The notes under the pieces: model-generated
What the model was told of the DNA's origin: nothing
Database searches by the model: none
Seen by the model: the letters and a program-made list of their open reading frames with translations, nothing else
Position numbers and translations under genes: made by a program
Source of the DNA: an uncultured Oligoflexales bacterium
GTDB lineage: Bacteria; Bdellovibrionota_B; Oligoflexia; Oligoflexales; JAPPIL01
Assembly (NCBI GenBank): GCA_958296095.1
Contig: OY282434.1
Coordinates: 1,766,001 to 1,830,000 of the forward strand
Direction: 5' to 3'
Length of the DNA: 64,000 bases
Shown here: positions 18,051-27,584 of the stretch, one piece after another
How the letters are laid out: each line of letters starts with the position of its first letter
Numbering within the stretch: the first letter of the stretch is position 1

Positions 18051-18758
18051 TCAACGGGCCACACAGTCTTCCCGCAGTGATGCCAACAGTGCGCTAAAAT
18101 CAGACGGTGGTGGCACATCAATACGGCAAGCCGCGTGGCTGCGGGGATGCTGGAACGCAATCCTGCTGGCGTGTAACATCTGTGCCGACAGGCTTTGCAC
18201 CGCTGCACGCAGGATGACGGGGAAGGTTTGCGGCAGCTGTGTCGGGCGGTGGTAGAGGTTGTCGCCGAGTACAGGCGCGCCGAGGGCGACGGCATGCACC
18301 CTGATTTGGTGCGTGCGTCCTGTGCTGATATTGATTTTGACGAGGTTGAGGCGGCGGTGAAAGCGTTGTAGCACAAAAAATTCGCTGGCGGCATAGCGGC
18401 AGTTGCGTCCCCCGACGGGGCGAGGGAATGTTTGCATTTGCAGGCGGTGTTTGCGACTGCGGCTCAAGTATGACTGCATGTGTGCGTAGTCACGGGGCAG
18501 GTTGCCATCGAGTAGGGCGAGATACTCCTTATGCACTTGCCGCGCCTTAAACTGCGCTTGTAGTAGTTCCTGCACGGCGCGGTTGCGTGCCACCAACAGC
18601 ACCCCGCTCGTATCACGATCGAGACGATGCACAGGCATAGCGCTGGCAATCATGTTGCGCACGTGCACCATCACCGTGTCAATGGTAGCACCGCGTGCCT
18701 TGTCGAGGACGAGCAAGTCAGCGTCTTGTTCAACGATGGTGAAAGGCACGACGGTCAT
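18051..18758 (-). CDS. RluA-family 23S rRNA/tRNA pseudouridine synthase
   Basis: The enzyme isomerises uridine to pseudouridine in structured RNA. The catalytic motif HRLDRDTSGVLLVAR carries the essential Asp, and GRTHQIRVHA, GAPVLGDNLY complete the family signature. At 235 residues it lacks an N-terminal S4 domain and so is like RluA, TruC or RluE-type short members; the exact RNA target cannot be assigned. ATG at 18758 is preferred because AGGTGG lies 8 bases upstream; a GTG at 18770 would add four residues. The gene is divergent from the small membrane genes that lead to polA. Confidence 0.9.
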   Translation of the reverse strand: MTVVPFTIVEQDADLLVLDKARGATIDTVMVHVRNMIASAMPVHRLDRDTSGVLLVARNRAVQELLQAQFKARQVHKEYLALLDGNLPRDYAHMQSYLSRSRKHRLQMQTFPRPVGGRNCRYAASEFFVLQRFHRRLNLVKINISTGRTHQIRVHAVALGAPVLGDNLYHRPTQLPQTFPVILRAAVQSLSAQMLHASRIAFQHPRSHAACRIDVPPPSDFSALLASLREDCVAR

Positions 18759-18867
18759 CTTTTTTCCCACCTGACCTTGGCACTAAATCAGCATGCCGAT
18801 GGCCTCAATATATCTTATGTATGTCCACTGTGCTACGATGTCTGGCGACAGTGGAAGGGAGTGCGTC

Positions 18868-19158
18868 GTGCTGTTAATCATGACCGCGCTGGCGTTGGTG
18901 CTACTGGCATCGATGGCGTGGCCTTTTTTTCTGAGCGGCGAGACACAGCTGGTTGCCTGTGCGGCAATCAACGATCATGCCAAGCTCAATGCCTTGCGGG
19001 AGGAGATTATCAAGCGTTACCTGACTGACGAGAGCGGGTGGCGAGCAGGGCAAATAACTGCCAGGGCCTGGCATAAGCGGCGTATTTTCTTGACCAATCG
19101 CTACATCGATGTTTGCCGTCGTCTCGATTATCTCGCCGCGGTAAGCGATGCACAGTAG
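18868..19158 (+). CDS. Small membrane-anchored protein, first gene of the polA cluster
   Basis: A 96-residue protein with one N-terminal membrane helix (LLIMTALALVLLASMAWPFF) and a helical, basic cytoplasmic tail. The topology resembles the short CcmI-like proteins found near cytochrome-maturation genes, but no diagnostic motif is seen and I leave it unassigned. GTG at 18868 is chosen because AAGGGAG precedes it at good spacing; a frame extending to 18793 lacks a ribosome site. It overlaps the next gene by 11 bases. Confidence 0.6.
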   Translation: MLLIMTALALVLLASMAWPFFLSGETQLVACAAINDHAKLNALREEIIKRYLTDESGWRAGQITARAWHKRRIFLTNRYIDVCRRLDYLAAVSDAQ

Positions 19159-19813
19159 TTTTATTTTGGCAGTCCTGTTGTTTGCTCTTGCCCATCCTGT
19201 GCGGGGCGAAATTACCTTGAGTGACAAGCATCTTATCATCCTGCGGGGGGGACTTGATAGCGTGTGGGGCGACTATATTTTTTCGGTGCAAAACACTCAG
19301 CATGTGCCGCAACAGGCTAGTATTGCTTTGTTTTTGCCCCGTGAGACGGTGGATTTTAAAGCGGTCGAAGGCGTGCTCCCCGCCGATTTGCGTGTCGACG
19401 CTCAGCATGGCACGGTGACTATGGAGAAGGAATTTCCCCACGGAGCAACCCTCGTCAACGTCGCGTTCAAGGCCGCGGCACAGGATGGTACGGTGACCTT
19501 GAATTGGGTGGCAACACAGACGTTGACCAGCGTCAATATCATGCATGAGTATGAGGTCATGGACGTTTTCTCTGACCAACTAGAGATCACGCAGTTGCCG
19601 CGTCTCGCGGACGGGCATTACCGTGCTTTGCGCACGACACAGGCGCTGACGGCAGGAGACCGCTTGCAGATACAGGTGCAAGGCATAGCGCAGGGACGGG
19701 CACGACTGCATTTATTCGCTATCGTGTTCGCGGTGATTTTGCTAATCTCAACGGTGTATCTGGGCATCAGAACCAGGCCTCGCGCAGGTGAAGGACAACC
19801 ACGTGAATCTTAA
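19148..19813 (+). CDS. Exported, C-terminally membrane-anchored protein of unknown function
   Basis: The 221-residue product has a cleavable signal (ILAVLLFALAHPVRG), a beta-rich extracytoplasmic domain of about 160 residues, and a C-terminal membrane helix (LHLFAIVFAVILLISTVYLG) followed by a basic tail. The domain VFSVQNTQHVPQQASIALFLP-like region suggests an immunoglobulin-like fold. I do not recognise the family. It overlaps its neighbours on both sides and is likely made together with them; the function is unknown. Confidence 0.65.
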   Translation: MHSSFILAVLLFALAHPVRGEITLSDKHLIILRGGLDSVWGDYIFSVQNTQHVPQQASIALFLPRETVDFKAVEGVLPADLRVDAQHGTVTMEKEFPHGATLVNVAFKAAAQDGTVTLNWVATQTLTSVNIMHEYEVMDVFSDQLEITQLPRLADGHYRALRTTQALTAGDRLQIQVQGIAQGRARLHLFAIVFAVILLISTVYLGIRTRPRAGEGQPRES

Positions 19814-20108
19814 ACACATCTTTCTTATCGGGCTCGGCTTGATCTTAGGGCTCTTGTTGGTGCGTTTTGGTACCGTCGCGCTAGCAGCAGTTGCCTGGCC
19901 GCTGCTGCAGTTGGGGCTGAAGTTTGCCCTACCGTTGGTGGGGGTCTACCTGGGCGTGAAGTTCTTGCGGGCAAAGCTGCGGCAACTGGACGATAACCAA
20001 GCGCGACCGCGGCAAGCGCGACCGCGGCAAGCGGAAGAGATCGATATCTGCCCTAAATGTGGTGAGGCGATGTTAGGTCACCATCGTTGTCGGCCATCCG
20101 ACCGCTGA
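19803..20108 (+). CDS. Small membrane protein with C-terminal zinc-ribbon-like motif
   Basis: A 101-residue protein with two membrane segments (FLIGLGLILGLLLVRF and AAVAWPLLQLGLKFALPLVGVYLGV), a linker containing the direct repeat ARPRQARPRQ, and a C-terminal CPKCGEAMLGHHRC motif that would bind a metal ion. GTG at 19803 has AAGGA 7 bases upstream; GTG at 19788 is an alternative. Its stop TGA overlaps the polA ATG (TGATG), which suggests translational coupling with the DNA polymerase. The function is unknown. Confidence 0.6.
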   Translation: MNLKHIFLIGLGLILGLLLVRFGTVALAAVAWPLLQLGLKFALPLVGVYLGVKFLRAKLRQLDDNQARPRQARPRQAEEIDICPKCGEAMLGHHRCRPSDR

Positions 20109-22720
20109 TGAGCACGCTGTATTTGATCGATGCGATGGCGTTAGCCTTTCGTATTTTCCACGCTCTCGGTCGCCGCCAGCCACTGACCACTAGCAGCGGG
20201 ACGCAGGTGTCTGTGCCCTACGGTGCCGCGGTCTTCCTCCACAAACTAATCACCGAGTTCAACCCTGACTATCTGGCCCTCGTATGTGACACCGAGGCGA
20301 AAACATTTCGGCATGATCTCTATCCCGACTACAAGGCTAACCGCGGTGACATGCCTGAAGACTTGGCCGCGCAGTTGCCGCTTTTTTTTACATTATTCTC
20401 CTGTCTTGACATTAAAGTTTTGAAGTCACCTGGCTACGAGGCCGACGACATTATCGGCACATTGGCAAAGCGGGCGAGCGCGGCACAACTGCATACCTAC
20501 ATCGTTTCCAACGACAAGGACTTCATGCAGTTGATCGATATGCAGGTCGCGATGTTGAACAAGGATTACCAGGTGTTGCGGGAAGAAGCAGTGCAGCAGC
20601 GCTTTCAGTGCCGCCCCCAACAGGTAGTCGACAGCCTAGCCCTGATGGGCGATAAGTCTGACAATGTGCCTGGTGTGCACGGCATCGGCGCAAAAGGTGC
20701 GGCAAAACTCATGGCTGAATTCGGCTCGATCGATGCCATTTACAGCCGCATCGACACGGTTAAGCCTGAGGGCCTGCGCAAAAAACTCATCGCTGGACAA
20801 GAGGCTGCGAAGTTGTCGCGTCAACTGGTGACGATCAACACTGAGGTGCCATTGCCGACACAGCTAAGTGAGCTTACTTACGATGCCGATATTTTTAACA
20901 ACCAACGCCTGTATGATTTTTATCAGAAACTTGAGTTTAAACGCCTGCTGCCTAGTTTTACCTGCCAGCAACAAGATGTGGTGCGGTGCGAGAGCGTGCT
21001 CACCGTGCATAGCCCTCAGACGTTGGCGGAGCTCGAGCAACTACAGCAACGCTGGCAAGCCTTGCCGCAATTGCTGGTGGTAGTGCAGGCAGACAGCCAT
21101 GATCTTGTCGCGGCCCGGCCGGCCCAGATTGTGCTGGGTGATGCCCAAGATCTGGGTGTTGTCGATATGGCTCATTTTGAGTTGGCAGATGTGGGTGAGT
21201 TGCTGTCGCCACTGTTAGGCAACGAGGCGATAGCAAAGCTTGGCTACAATTTAAAGAGTGTGTGGCGGGTGCTAAACAATGTCAACATCTCGTTAGCGGG
21301 CGAGCTTGCCGATGTGTCGCTGTATGATTATCTGCTCAATCCTGATTGGCATAACCACAGTCTTGTTTCGCTTAGTGAGCGTTATCTGAACAAGTCAGTA
21401 GACATGCAAGATATTGTCGCGCAGGCAACAACAATCTTACAGCTGCGGGGCAAATTAACAGCAGAAGTTGCGGCACAAGGCCTGGGTAAGTTGGCCGCGG
21501 AGATGGAGATGCCGTTGTTGCGTGTGCTAGCAAAGATGGAAGCCCGTGGTATCTTTATCGATTGTGATATGCTGCACAGTTATGGTGAAAGTTTGTCGCG
21601 GGATTTGGCAGGGTTGGCAGAAAAAATCTACGCCGCCGCGGCGCGGCCGTTCAACATTAATTCCCCCCAGCAGTTGCAGCAGATTTTGTTTGTTGAACTT
21701 AAAATTCATGAGCAGCTCAACATCAAAAGCATTCGCCGCACCAAAACTGGCTACTCGACAGACGAGACAGTGCTCAATCTGTTGTGTGCCCACCCGTTGC
21801 CACGTTTAATTCTTGAATATCGTGGCTTGTCAAAATTGAAAAACACTTACGTCGAGGCCTTGCCACGACATGTGCATGAGCAGACCCAGCGTTTGCACAC
21901 TAATTTGCGTCAAGATGTGGCGGCAACAGGACGGTTGAGTTCCGATAATCCTAATTTGCAAAATATTCCCATGCGCAGCGAGCGGGGACAGTTGCTAAGG
22001 AGAGCATTTACGACCCAGGATAAAGACACTCTGCTCATTTCGGCTGACTACTCGCAGATTGAATTGCGTTTGCTGGCTAGTCTTGCCCAGGCAAAGAGCT
22101 TGATCGATGCGTTCAATGCGGGACTCGACATTCATCGGCTGACCGCGGCAAAAGTTTTTGGCATTGCACCAGATCAGATCAGCAAAGATCAACGCCTGGT
22201 AGCGAAGGCGATTAACTTTGGCATTATCTATGGCATGGGGGCACGTAAGTTTTCCAAAACGGTGGGCATATCGATAGCTGCCGCGCAGGACTTTATTAAC
22301 CGCTACTTTGCTGCCTATCCAGAGGTTAAAAATTTTACTGAAGAACTCATCCGCCAAGCGGCGACGCGTGGCTACAGCCAAACTCCATGCGGGCGGCGAC
22401 GCACGATTGCGGGACTTGATAGCACCAATGCGCAGGTCTATGCCCATGCCCGCAACATGGCGGTCAACTCTTGTATTCAGGGTTATGCGGCTGATTTAAT
22501 TAAGCTGGCGATGTTGAAAGTTGATGCCGCGTTGCAAGCGGCCCAGTTGCGCACAACAATGTTGCTGCAGATTCACGATGAGTTGTTGTTTGAAGCTCCT
22601 CGTCTTGAGTTGCCACAAGCGATTGAGATTATCAAGGATAGTATGGAGAATGCTCTGCTGGGGGCGGTGCGTTTTCAAGTCAATGTCAAACATGGCAGCA
22701 ATTGGCTCGATGCCGAGTAG
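20108..22720 (+). CDS. polA: DNA polymerase I lacking proofreading residues
   Basis: Pol I fills gaps and removes RNA primers. The 5'-3' nuclease domain (about 1-285) has LIDAMALAFRIFHA, YEADDIIGTLA, SNDKDFMQLI and GDKSDNVPGVHGIG. The middle domain keeps the 3'-5' exonuclease position but has lost the first DxE motif and the second Asp (GYNLKSVWRVL), so proofreading is probably absent, as in Taq. The polymerase domain (about 480-870) is intact: motif A ADYSQIELRLLA, motif B RLVAKAINFGIIYGMG, motif C QIHDELLFEAP. Length 870 aa is slightly short of E. coli (928). ATG at 20108 overlaps the upstream stop. Confidence 0.96.
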   Translation: MSTLYLIDAMALAFRIFHALGRRQPLTTSSGTQVSVPYGAAVFLHKLITEFNPDYLALVCDTEAKTFRHDLYPDYKANRGDMPEDLAAQLPLFFTLFSCLDIKVLKSPGYEADDIIGTLAKRASAAQLHTYIVSNDKDFMQLIDMQVAMLNKDYQVLREEAVQQRFQCRPQQVVDSLALMGDKSDNVPGVHGIGAKGAAKLMAEFGSIDAIYSRIDTVKPEGLRKKLIAGQEAAKLSRQLVTINTEVPLPTQLSELTYDADIFNNQRLYDFYQKLEFKRLLPSFTCQQQDVVRCESVLTVHSPQTLAELEQLQQRWQALPQLLVVVQADSHDLVAARPAQIVLGDAQDLGVVDMAHFELADVGELLSPLLGNEAIAKLGYNLKSVWRVLNNVNISLAGELADVSLYDYLLNPDWHNHSLVSLSERYLNKSVDMQDIVAQATTILQLRGKLTAEVAAQGLGKLAAEMEMPLLRVLAKMEARGIFIDCDMLHSYGESLSRDLAGLAEKIYAAAARPFNINSPQQLQQILFVELKIHEQLNIKSIRRTKTGYSTDETVLNLLCAHPLPRLILEYRGLSKLKNTYVEALPRHVHEQTQRLHTNLRQDVAATGRLSSDNPNLQNIPMRSERGQLLRRAFTTQDKDTLLISADYSQIELRLLASLAQAKSLIDAFNAGLDIHRLTAAKVFGIAPDQISKDQRLVAKAINFGIIYGMGARKFSKTVGISIAAAQDFINRYFAAYPEVKNFTEELIRQAATRGYSQTPCGRRRTIAGLDSTNAQVYAHARNMAVNSCIQGYAADLIKLAMLKVDAALQAAQLRTTMLLQIHDELLFEAPRLELPQAIEIIKDSMENALLGAVRFQVNVKHGSNWLDAE

Positions 22721-22770
22721 TTCTTTGTCGGGCAGTACATTATCTTGACAAAGCTACATTCGTTGTCGAC

Positions 22771-25700
22771 TTACTTGATACGTTCGATCACCTTTGCTAA
22801 AGCTCGCAACTCACGGTCGCGGTAGCTGGCAATATCTCTGATGAAGGTGAACCAGGGAGTGATCGATGGTGTGGCACGCTTGATCTGAAAATAGTAGGCA
22901 ATCAAGCTCTCCGCGGGGTTACTTTCTTCTGTGAAACGGCTAATATCGACGATCCCAATGCTGTTTGCACCCGCTTCGAGCACGAGGTCAATGCAGAAGG
23001 CAGGGTCACCGATGTTGATACTGTAATGCACTTTCAAGTCGGGATGCTTGATATTTTCCGCCAGAATTTTCTCGATCAACTGCCCGCTGTATCTACGCCA
23101 GGGGGTAAAACCAGGCGCAGGGTTTTGCGCGCGCGGGATAAAAGCTTTACGCTCTTTAACTTGCTGTTGCTGGCGGTAGGCTTTCCACAAGTAATCACTA
23201 ATCGTGGCGCTGCTGTGCTTCAAACCAGCAAAGCCTTTATGTAAGTAGTGATAGGCACGCTTCTTGGGGCGACTCATCAAAACGTTTAATTCACCCTTGC
23301 GTTTGTCCTCCTCGTCGCCTTGCCGAAAAGCCATCATGTTACTGCGATTGATGTCCCACAGGTAAAAGATATAGTCACGCTCCTTACCTTGCAATGCCGC
23401 ACCCGCACCGTCGAGAATATCATTGCCTCGGTCCAAGCGGTGCAGAAAATCACTTTTCTTGGCTTTGATATAAGGCTCATTTTTTAGAAGAAAGTAACAC
23501 AAGGCTACGTCCTTCTCTGTGTTTATTTTTATCTTTTCTTCTACTTCTATTTTTTTAATTGTATCTGCGACGAACGTCAAAAAGCGATCAACCATATCCG
23601 TCTCAATGCCTTTATAAGCACCCCGTGTCTGGCGTGTGGAGCTCTCGGCATGTTCTTCACTGTAATCAATGACGACGGCATCACGCCCGCCCCACTGCAT
23701 CATTTTCAAATCGTTGTGGTAGACATAGTGGTTAGAATAAGCGATAATCCCTGGCGGACAACGGTAGTGTTCATCAAGCATTAGGGCCGCCTGTTTGATC
23801 TGCTTGATCAAGCCAAAGATATGCGAGCCACCGCCTTTCAAAGCCTGTCCTTGTGTTTTACGTAAATGCTCGTCAAGTCCGAACTCTTTGAACAGATAGT
23901 CGTCAAGCGCGGAATTTTTTGCCAACACAGTCTGTTTATCGTCGCCAACCACCAGTAGTTTTGCCGCACGAAACAACAGCGGCAAAGCATCGTCAACCCG
24001 ACATTGTGTCGCCTCATCAACAATAACAAGATCAAAGATATTTTCAGCACAGGGAAAAAGAAACGGCACTGTTTGTTTGCGACAAATCCAAATAGGAAAG
24101 ACTTGCATTAGCTTTTCTTTCAAGTCATTCAATACAGGCAAAGCCATCTCCAGCGAATCATAGCTGCCAAGATTGTCACACAACGCGGCGATGGTAGTCA
24201 GGGGGTCAGATTTGCCGTGACCTTCAGACTGCTGCGCTTTGCTGGCAATTTCAGTAAGATTGAGCAGAAAACGCATTTTGACGATACGATCACGCTCTTC
24301 CTGCCGCTGCTCCATAATTTGTAAAATTTCCTGGGCCGACACCTCGGTTTCTTTTCGTTTGCGTTTGTCCATAGCATCTTCATTTTTAGTAAAAATTTCA
24401 TGGGCAAGACACGAGACCTGATCTTTGCCTGCACGGAGATAGTGATGAATTTTATTCATCTGAAAAATTACTTTGCTGTCAGCAGTTTGCAACAGAGCTA
24501 GCTGGTTGTTTAAAACTCTGCGTATTTTTTTCAAGCGTCCCGTCAGCGGGTGGCGGATAAGGGCGGTAAAGTAACGAAAGGCTTGGGCGAGCTTGGATCT
24601 GTGCATAGGGAAGGCACGTTGCCATTCCTTGGAAAAATAAGCGGTGACGGCATTGTCGAGCTTGCGCTCATAAACAATGTTGAGTTGGCGGGCATTCTTG
24701 GGTTTTATTTTTAGCATTTTGTTGACAAATTCACGGGTCATCAACATTTCTTGATTGTATTCAGACAGTGTGCCTTGAAAACGAAAAAAGCGATACAAGC
24801 TCCCAAATTTCAGCAACTCTCCGCGTAGCGAGATGAACTCTTTGATTAGCTTTCTATTCCAAGTGTTACGTTCTCTATTCTTGCCCCCACGACGACTGTA
24901 GCCACAAAAACGGATGAAACTTAAAATGCTTTCAATATCCTTGACCGTCGACTCGTGATAGTTGCGTGGCGATAAATCTTTGCTGATTTTTTCTTGTAGT
25001 CTATCTTTCAGTATTTTTATGTCGTTATCGATTTGTTTGATCTGTGCTTCGTAGTCAGGTGCGTCTTCAACACTACGTTCAACCAACTTGTTGTTGACCA
25101 AAATCTTTTTTAGGCACGCGGCCCAGGCCGATAGTGTGCCATCTGTCGCGGGAATTTCATCGACGACCTTGATGCTTTGGGCAATGATATTAGTGATATT
25201 TTGTGTGTCACTACTGCCTCGGTGAGCGAAGTCTTTCAGGGGTTCAAGCAGGGCGTGAATAGCACTGTGTTGGTCACTGACGATCAGCACTTTTTTACGA
25301 ACGCAGATACTGTGAATGAGCAAGTTGAGAATTGAATGTGTTTTACCTGTGCCTGGTGGCCCTTCAATTAGCAGGAAATTATGTTCGTCCAGTTTTTCTA
25401 ATAACGCGGCAAAACTTTTAGGCAATACCTTAGGCACCCAGGCTCTTTCAGCATACGAACCATCAACAGGCACATATGTTTCAGGCGAGAGAAAATTGCC
25501 GAGATTAGAGCGATAGAAACGCTGTGGGTGCTCATAGGCAATGGTTAAAATTTCATTCAGGTCATGCTCAAGACTCAAAGCCACCAGCGACTGCACTTTA
25601 GCTGAACGATAGAGAAACACGCTATCGAGATCAATTTCTGCGCCTACGGTAGTGAGGTCAAAGAGAATCCCTCCCTTGCCACGTTCGTCAGGTGCACCAA

Positions 25701-26940
25701 AAAGAATTTTTCTCACCTGTGCGAAAATCTCTTCGTTGACAGGCAGCATACGGGATAGATAAATTCGTGTTGGTTTATCATCAACGGTCATGTGCTGTGC
25801 CAGCAGTGTTCTAAAAAACTTATTGATATTGTCGGCAGATTTGCTCTTGGAAAATTTATCCACGAGATTAGCCAGGGCGAGATGATTGAGGTAAAAAACA
25901 CCGTCCTCGACTGGTTCAACGATGATCTCTTTGCCTGATTCTTTCAGCGTTACCTTCATATAATAGAGCGGAAATTTAAAAGTTTTCGTGCTGCCTGCTT
26001 GTTTGAAAAGACAGTCAATAATTTCAAAACCGAGCAAAAATTCACCGTGATGATCGCTGCCGATAAACTGCAAAAAATCACTGAAATCACCGGTAGTAAA
26101 CTCACATCTGAAAGGTAACTCGGTAAAATTTTTAACATCTTGGGCATGCAGGGGCAACAGGATACGCTGCTGATTAGTTTTTGCCCCTTTGGCTGGTTCA
26201 GGTTCGGGGGCTTTTTCTTCGGGGTCGAACAGCTGTTCATAGTTGACTGCGGCAGGTTTTGCCATAGCCTTCTCTGCTAAACGTGACTTGAAAAAATTCT
26301 GTTGCTTCACCTCAGGCATAGCCGTGGGAATCGAGGGAGGGGGTGCATTGCCGATGAACGGGATAATTTTACTAGCGAAGCGTGGTCGTGGTTTTTTTTT
26401 GTAGCTTTCTAATGAGCACAGCAGATCGTTTTTGATGGCGAGTCTGCTAGTGATGCTATCGGTGTTTTCTGAAAAGCTAAAACGAAAAATTTTATGATAT
26501 TCAATCAAGCGGTTAAGCAAATCATTAGGATGAAATAGTTTATGATGATAGAGCAATTTGTTCAGCGCGGTGACGGCATCAATATCAAATGACACGTAGC
26601 CCGTATTGTCGCCTTTGTGATCGATTTGCTGGATGAGATACTGTTGGTTTTCGTTGAGTTTTTTTGCAATAATAAAATGCACTTCAGAGCGATAAAACAC
26701 TTTTGTTTCTGGAGGTAACTTGCGAATTTGCCATGACTTTTCGATTGTTTTTAGCGCACTACGAAAGCGATCAAAAATAAAACGGCTGATGCTAATTTTT
26801 TCCCGTCGGGCAGTATTTTCAAGCACATAGACATGAAAACCGAAATCGTCCTTGATGCGAGTTATCTTGAACTTGTTGGCGCGATTGAAACGCTTGCTCA
26901 AACCCGCAGGAGGAATTTTTTGCGCAATTATGCTTTTCAT
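22771..26940 (-). CDS. Large UPF1-like SF1 helicase with possible C-terminal nuclease-fold domain, last gene of the MotAB operon
   Basis: A 1389-residue protein. Residues 1-500 show no recognisable domain. Motif I is IEGPPGTGKTHSILNLL (about 525-540), motif II VIVDEATQCR (about 970), then VVGDDKQTV (motif III), HYRCPPGIIAYSN (motif IV, about 1058), and a C-terminal ELNVLMSRPKKRAY segment (about 1217-1230), in the order of UPF1/Dna2-type SF1 helicases. A coiled, lysine-rich insertion lies between motifs I and II. The last 110 residues contain FCIDLVLEAG...GIVDIS, compatible with a degenerate PD-(D/E)XK fold; this is tentative. The start ATG 26940 is 8 bases after the motB-like stop, so it is in the same operon. 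Nucleic-acid unwinding is expected; its coupling to MotAB is unusual. Confidence 0.85.
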   Translation of the reverse strand: MKSIIAQKIPPAGLSKRFNRANKFKITRIKDDFGFHVYVLENTARREKISISRFIFDRFRSALKTIEKSWQIRKLPPETKVFYRSEVHFIIAKKLNENQQYLIQQIDHKGDNTGYVSFDIDAVTALNKLLYHHKLFHPNDLLNRLIEYHKIFRFSFSENTDSITSRLAIKNDLLCSLESYKKKPRPRFASKIIPFIGNAPPPSIPTAMPEVKQQNFFKSRLAEKAMAKPAAVNYEQLFDPEEKAPEPEPAKGAKTNQQRILLPLHAQDVKNFTELPFRCEFTTGDFSDFLQFIGSDHHGEFLLGFEIIDCLFKQAGSTKTFKFPLYYMKVTLKESGKEIIVEPVEDGVFYLNHLALANLVDKFSKSKSADNINKFFRTLLAQHMTVDDKPTRIYLSRMLPVNEEIFAQVRKILFGAPDERGKGGILFDLTTVGAEIDLDSVFLYRSAKVQSLVALSLEHDLNEILTIAYEHPQRFYRSNLGNFLSPETYVPVDGSYAERAWVPKVLPKSFAALLEKLDEHNFLLIEGPPGTGKTHSILNLLIHSICVRKKVLIVSDQHSAIHALLEPLKDFAHRGSSDTQNITNIIAQSIKVVDEIPATDGTLSAWAACLKKILVNNKLVERSVEDAPDYEAQIKQIDNDIKILKDRLQEKISKDLSPRNYHESTVKDIESILSFIRFCGYSRRGGKNRERNTWNRKLIKEFISLRGELLKFGSLYRFFRFQGTLSEYNQEMLMTREFVNKMLKIKPKNARQLNIVYERKLDNAVTAYFSKEWQRAFPMHRSKLAQAFRYFTALIRHPLTGRLKKIRRVLNNQLALLQTADSKVIFQMNKIHHYLRAGKDQVSCLAHEIFTKNEDAMDKRKRKETEVSAQEILQIMEQRQEERDRIVKMRFLLNLTEIASKAQQSEGHGKSDPLTTIAALCDNLGSYDSLEMALPVLNDLKEKLMQVFPIWICRKQTVPFLFPCAENIFDLVIVDEATQCRVDDALPLLFRAAKLLVVGDDKQTVLAKNSALDDYLFKEFGLDEHLRKTQGQALKGGGSHIFGLIKQIKQAALMLDEHYRCPPGIIAYSNHYVYHNDLKMMQWGGRDAVVIDYSEEHAESSTRQTRGAYKGIETDMVDRFLTFVADTIKKIEVEEKIKINTEKDVALCYFLLKNEPYIKAKKSDFLHRLDRGNDILDGAGAALQGKERDYIFYLWDINRSNMMAFRQGDEEDKRKGELNVLMSRPKKRAYHYLHKGFAGLKHSSATISDYLWKAYRQQQQVKERKAFIPRAQNPAPGFTPWRRYSGQLIEKILAENIKHPDLKVHYSINIGDPAFCIDLVLEAGANSIGIVDISRFTEESNPAESLIAYYFQIKRATPSITPWFTFIRDIASYRDRELRALAKVIERIK

Positions 26941-26948
26941 CACAGTAC

Positions 26949-27584
26949 CTACTTAACCAGCAGTGATACTCGTCTATTCTGTGCTCGGGCGCGAGCAAGA
27001 GCACGACCGCTTTTTCCGGCTATGTTTGTTATCGGCTTATTGCTCGCATATCCAACTACCCGCAGCCTTTTTTTTGCAAAACCTTTTTTCCTTAGGTAAA
27101 GCACGACGGTGCTAGCCCTTCTGCCACTCAGTGACCAGTTAGTTTCTATACTGTTATCTTTTTTGACATAATAGAGGTTACGATCGTCGGTATGCCCTTC
27201 AACATCAATCTTATAGTTGGTTTTTCTTATCTCTTTCAGCAGTAGGTCAATTTTGCGCAGAGCATTCTTTTTCAGTGTCGCACTGGCAGTTTGAAACAGT
27301 GCCGTGACTTCGAGGTCGAGGCGTAGGCCATCTTTATCTAAGCTTATTCTTACCCCCTTGTGCTGTGACATGCCCTGTAGTTTTTTGCCTAGTTCTTCCA
27401 GGGTGCCGCGCGTTGAGCCTGTGAAAGAAGTTTTGATTTTCTCAAACGAAAAAGTTTCAATCTTACTGATACTTACCAACATGATAAAAAAAACACATAG
27501 CAGCACCATCAGGTCACTAAAACTGAGATAGAACGTGTTAGTCCTGCTTTCTTGAGTTATATTCTGCAGGTCACTCAATTTCAT
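26949..27584 (-). CDS. MotB/OmpA-domain stator-like protein
   Basis: A 211-residue bitopic protein. The single membrane helix (FSDLMVLLCVFFIMLVS, about residues 24-40) has the conserved ion-carrying Asp at its start. The C-terminal OmpA/MotB domain (about 95-211) includes KIDVEGHTDDR, SLSGRRASTVVLYL and RVVGYASNKPI, the peptidoglycan-binding signature. With the MotA-like protein it should form a peptidoglycan-anchored ion-driven motor. It overlaps the motA-like stop by 14 bases and is followed 8 bases later by a giant helicase gene. No flagellar genes lie in the window. ZorB of Zorya defence systems has the same architecture; the true assignment between flagellar stator and defence motor is not settled. 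Confidence 0.88.
   Translation of the reverse strand: MKLSDLQNITQESRTNTFYLSFSDLMVLLCVFFIMLVSISKIETFSFEKIKTSFTGSTRGTLEELGKKLQGMSQHKGVRISLDKDGLRLDLEVTALFQTASATLKKNALRKIDLLLKEIRKTNYKIDVEGHTDDRNLYYVKKDNSIETNWSLSGRRASTVVLYLRKKGFAKKRLRVVGYASNKPITNIAGKSGRALARARAQNRRVSLLVK

Noticed and set aside
22721..22770. Inverted repeat CTTTGTC/GACAAAG between polA and the helicase as a terminator
   Set aside because: The loop is 17 bases and no T run follows on either strand.
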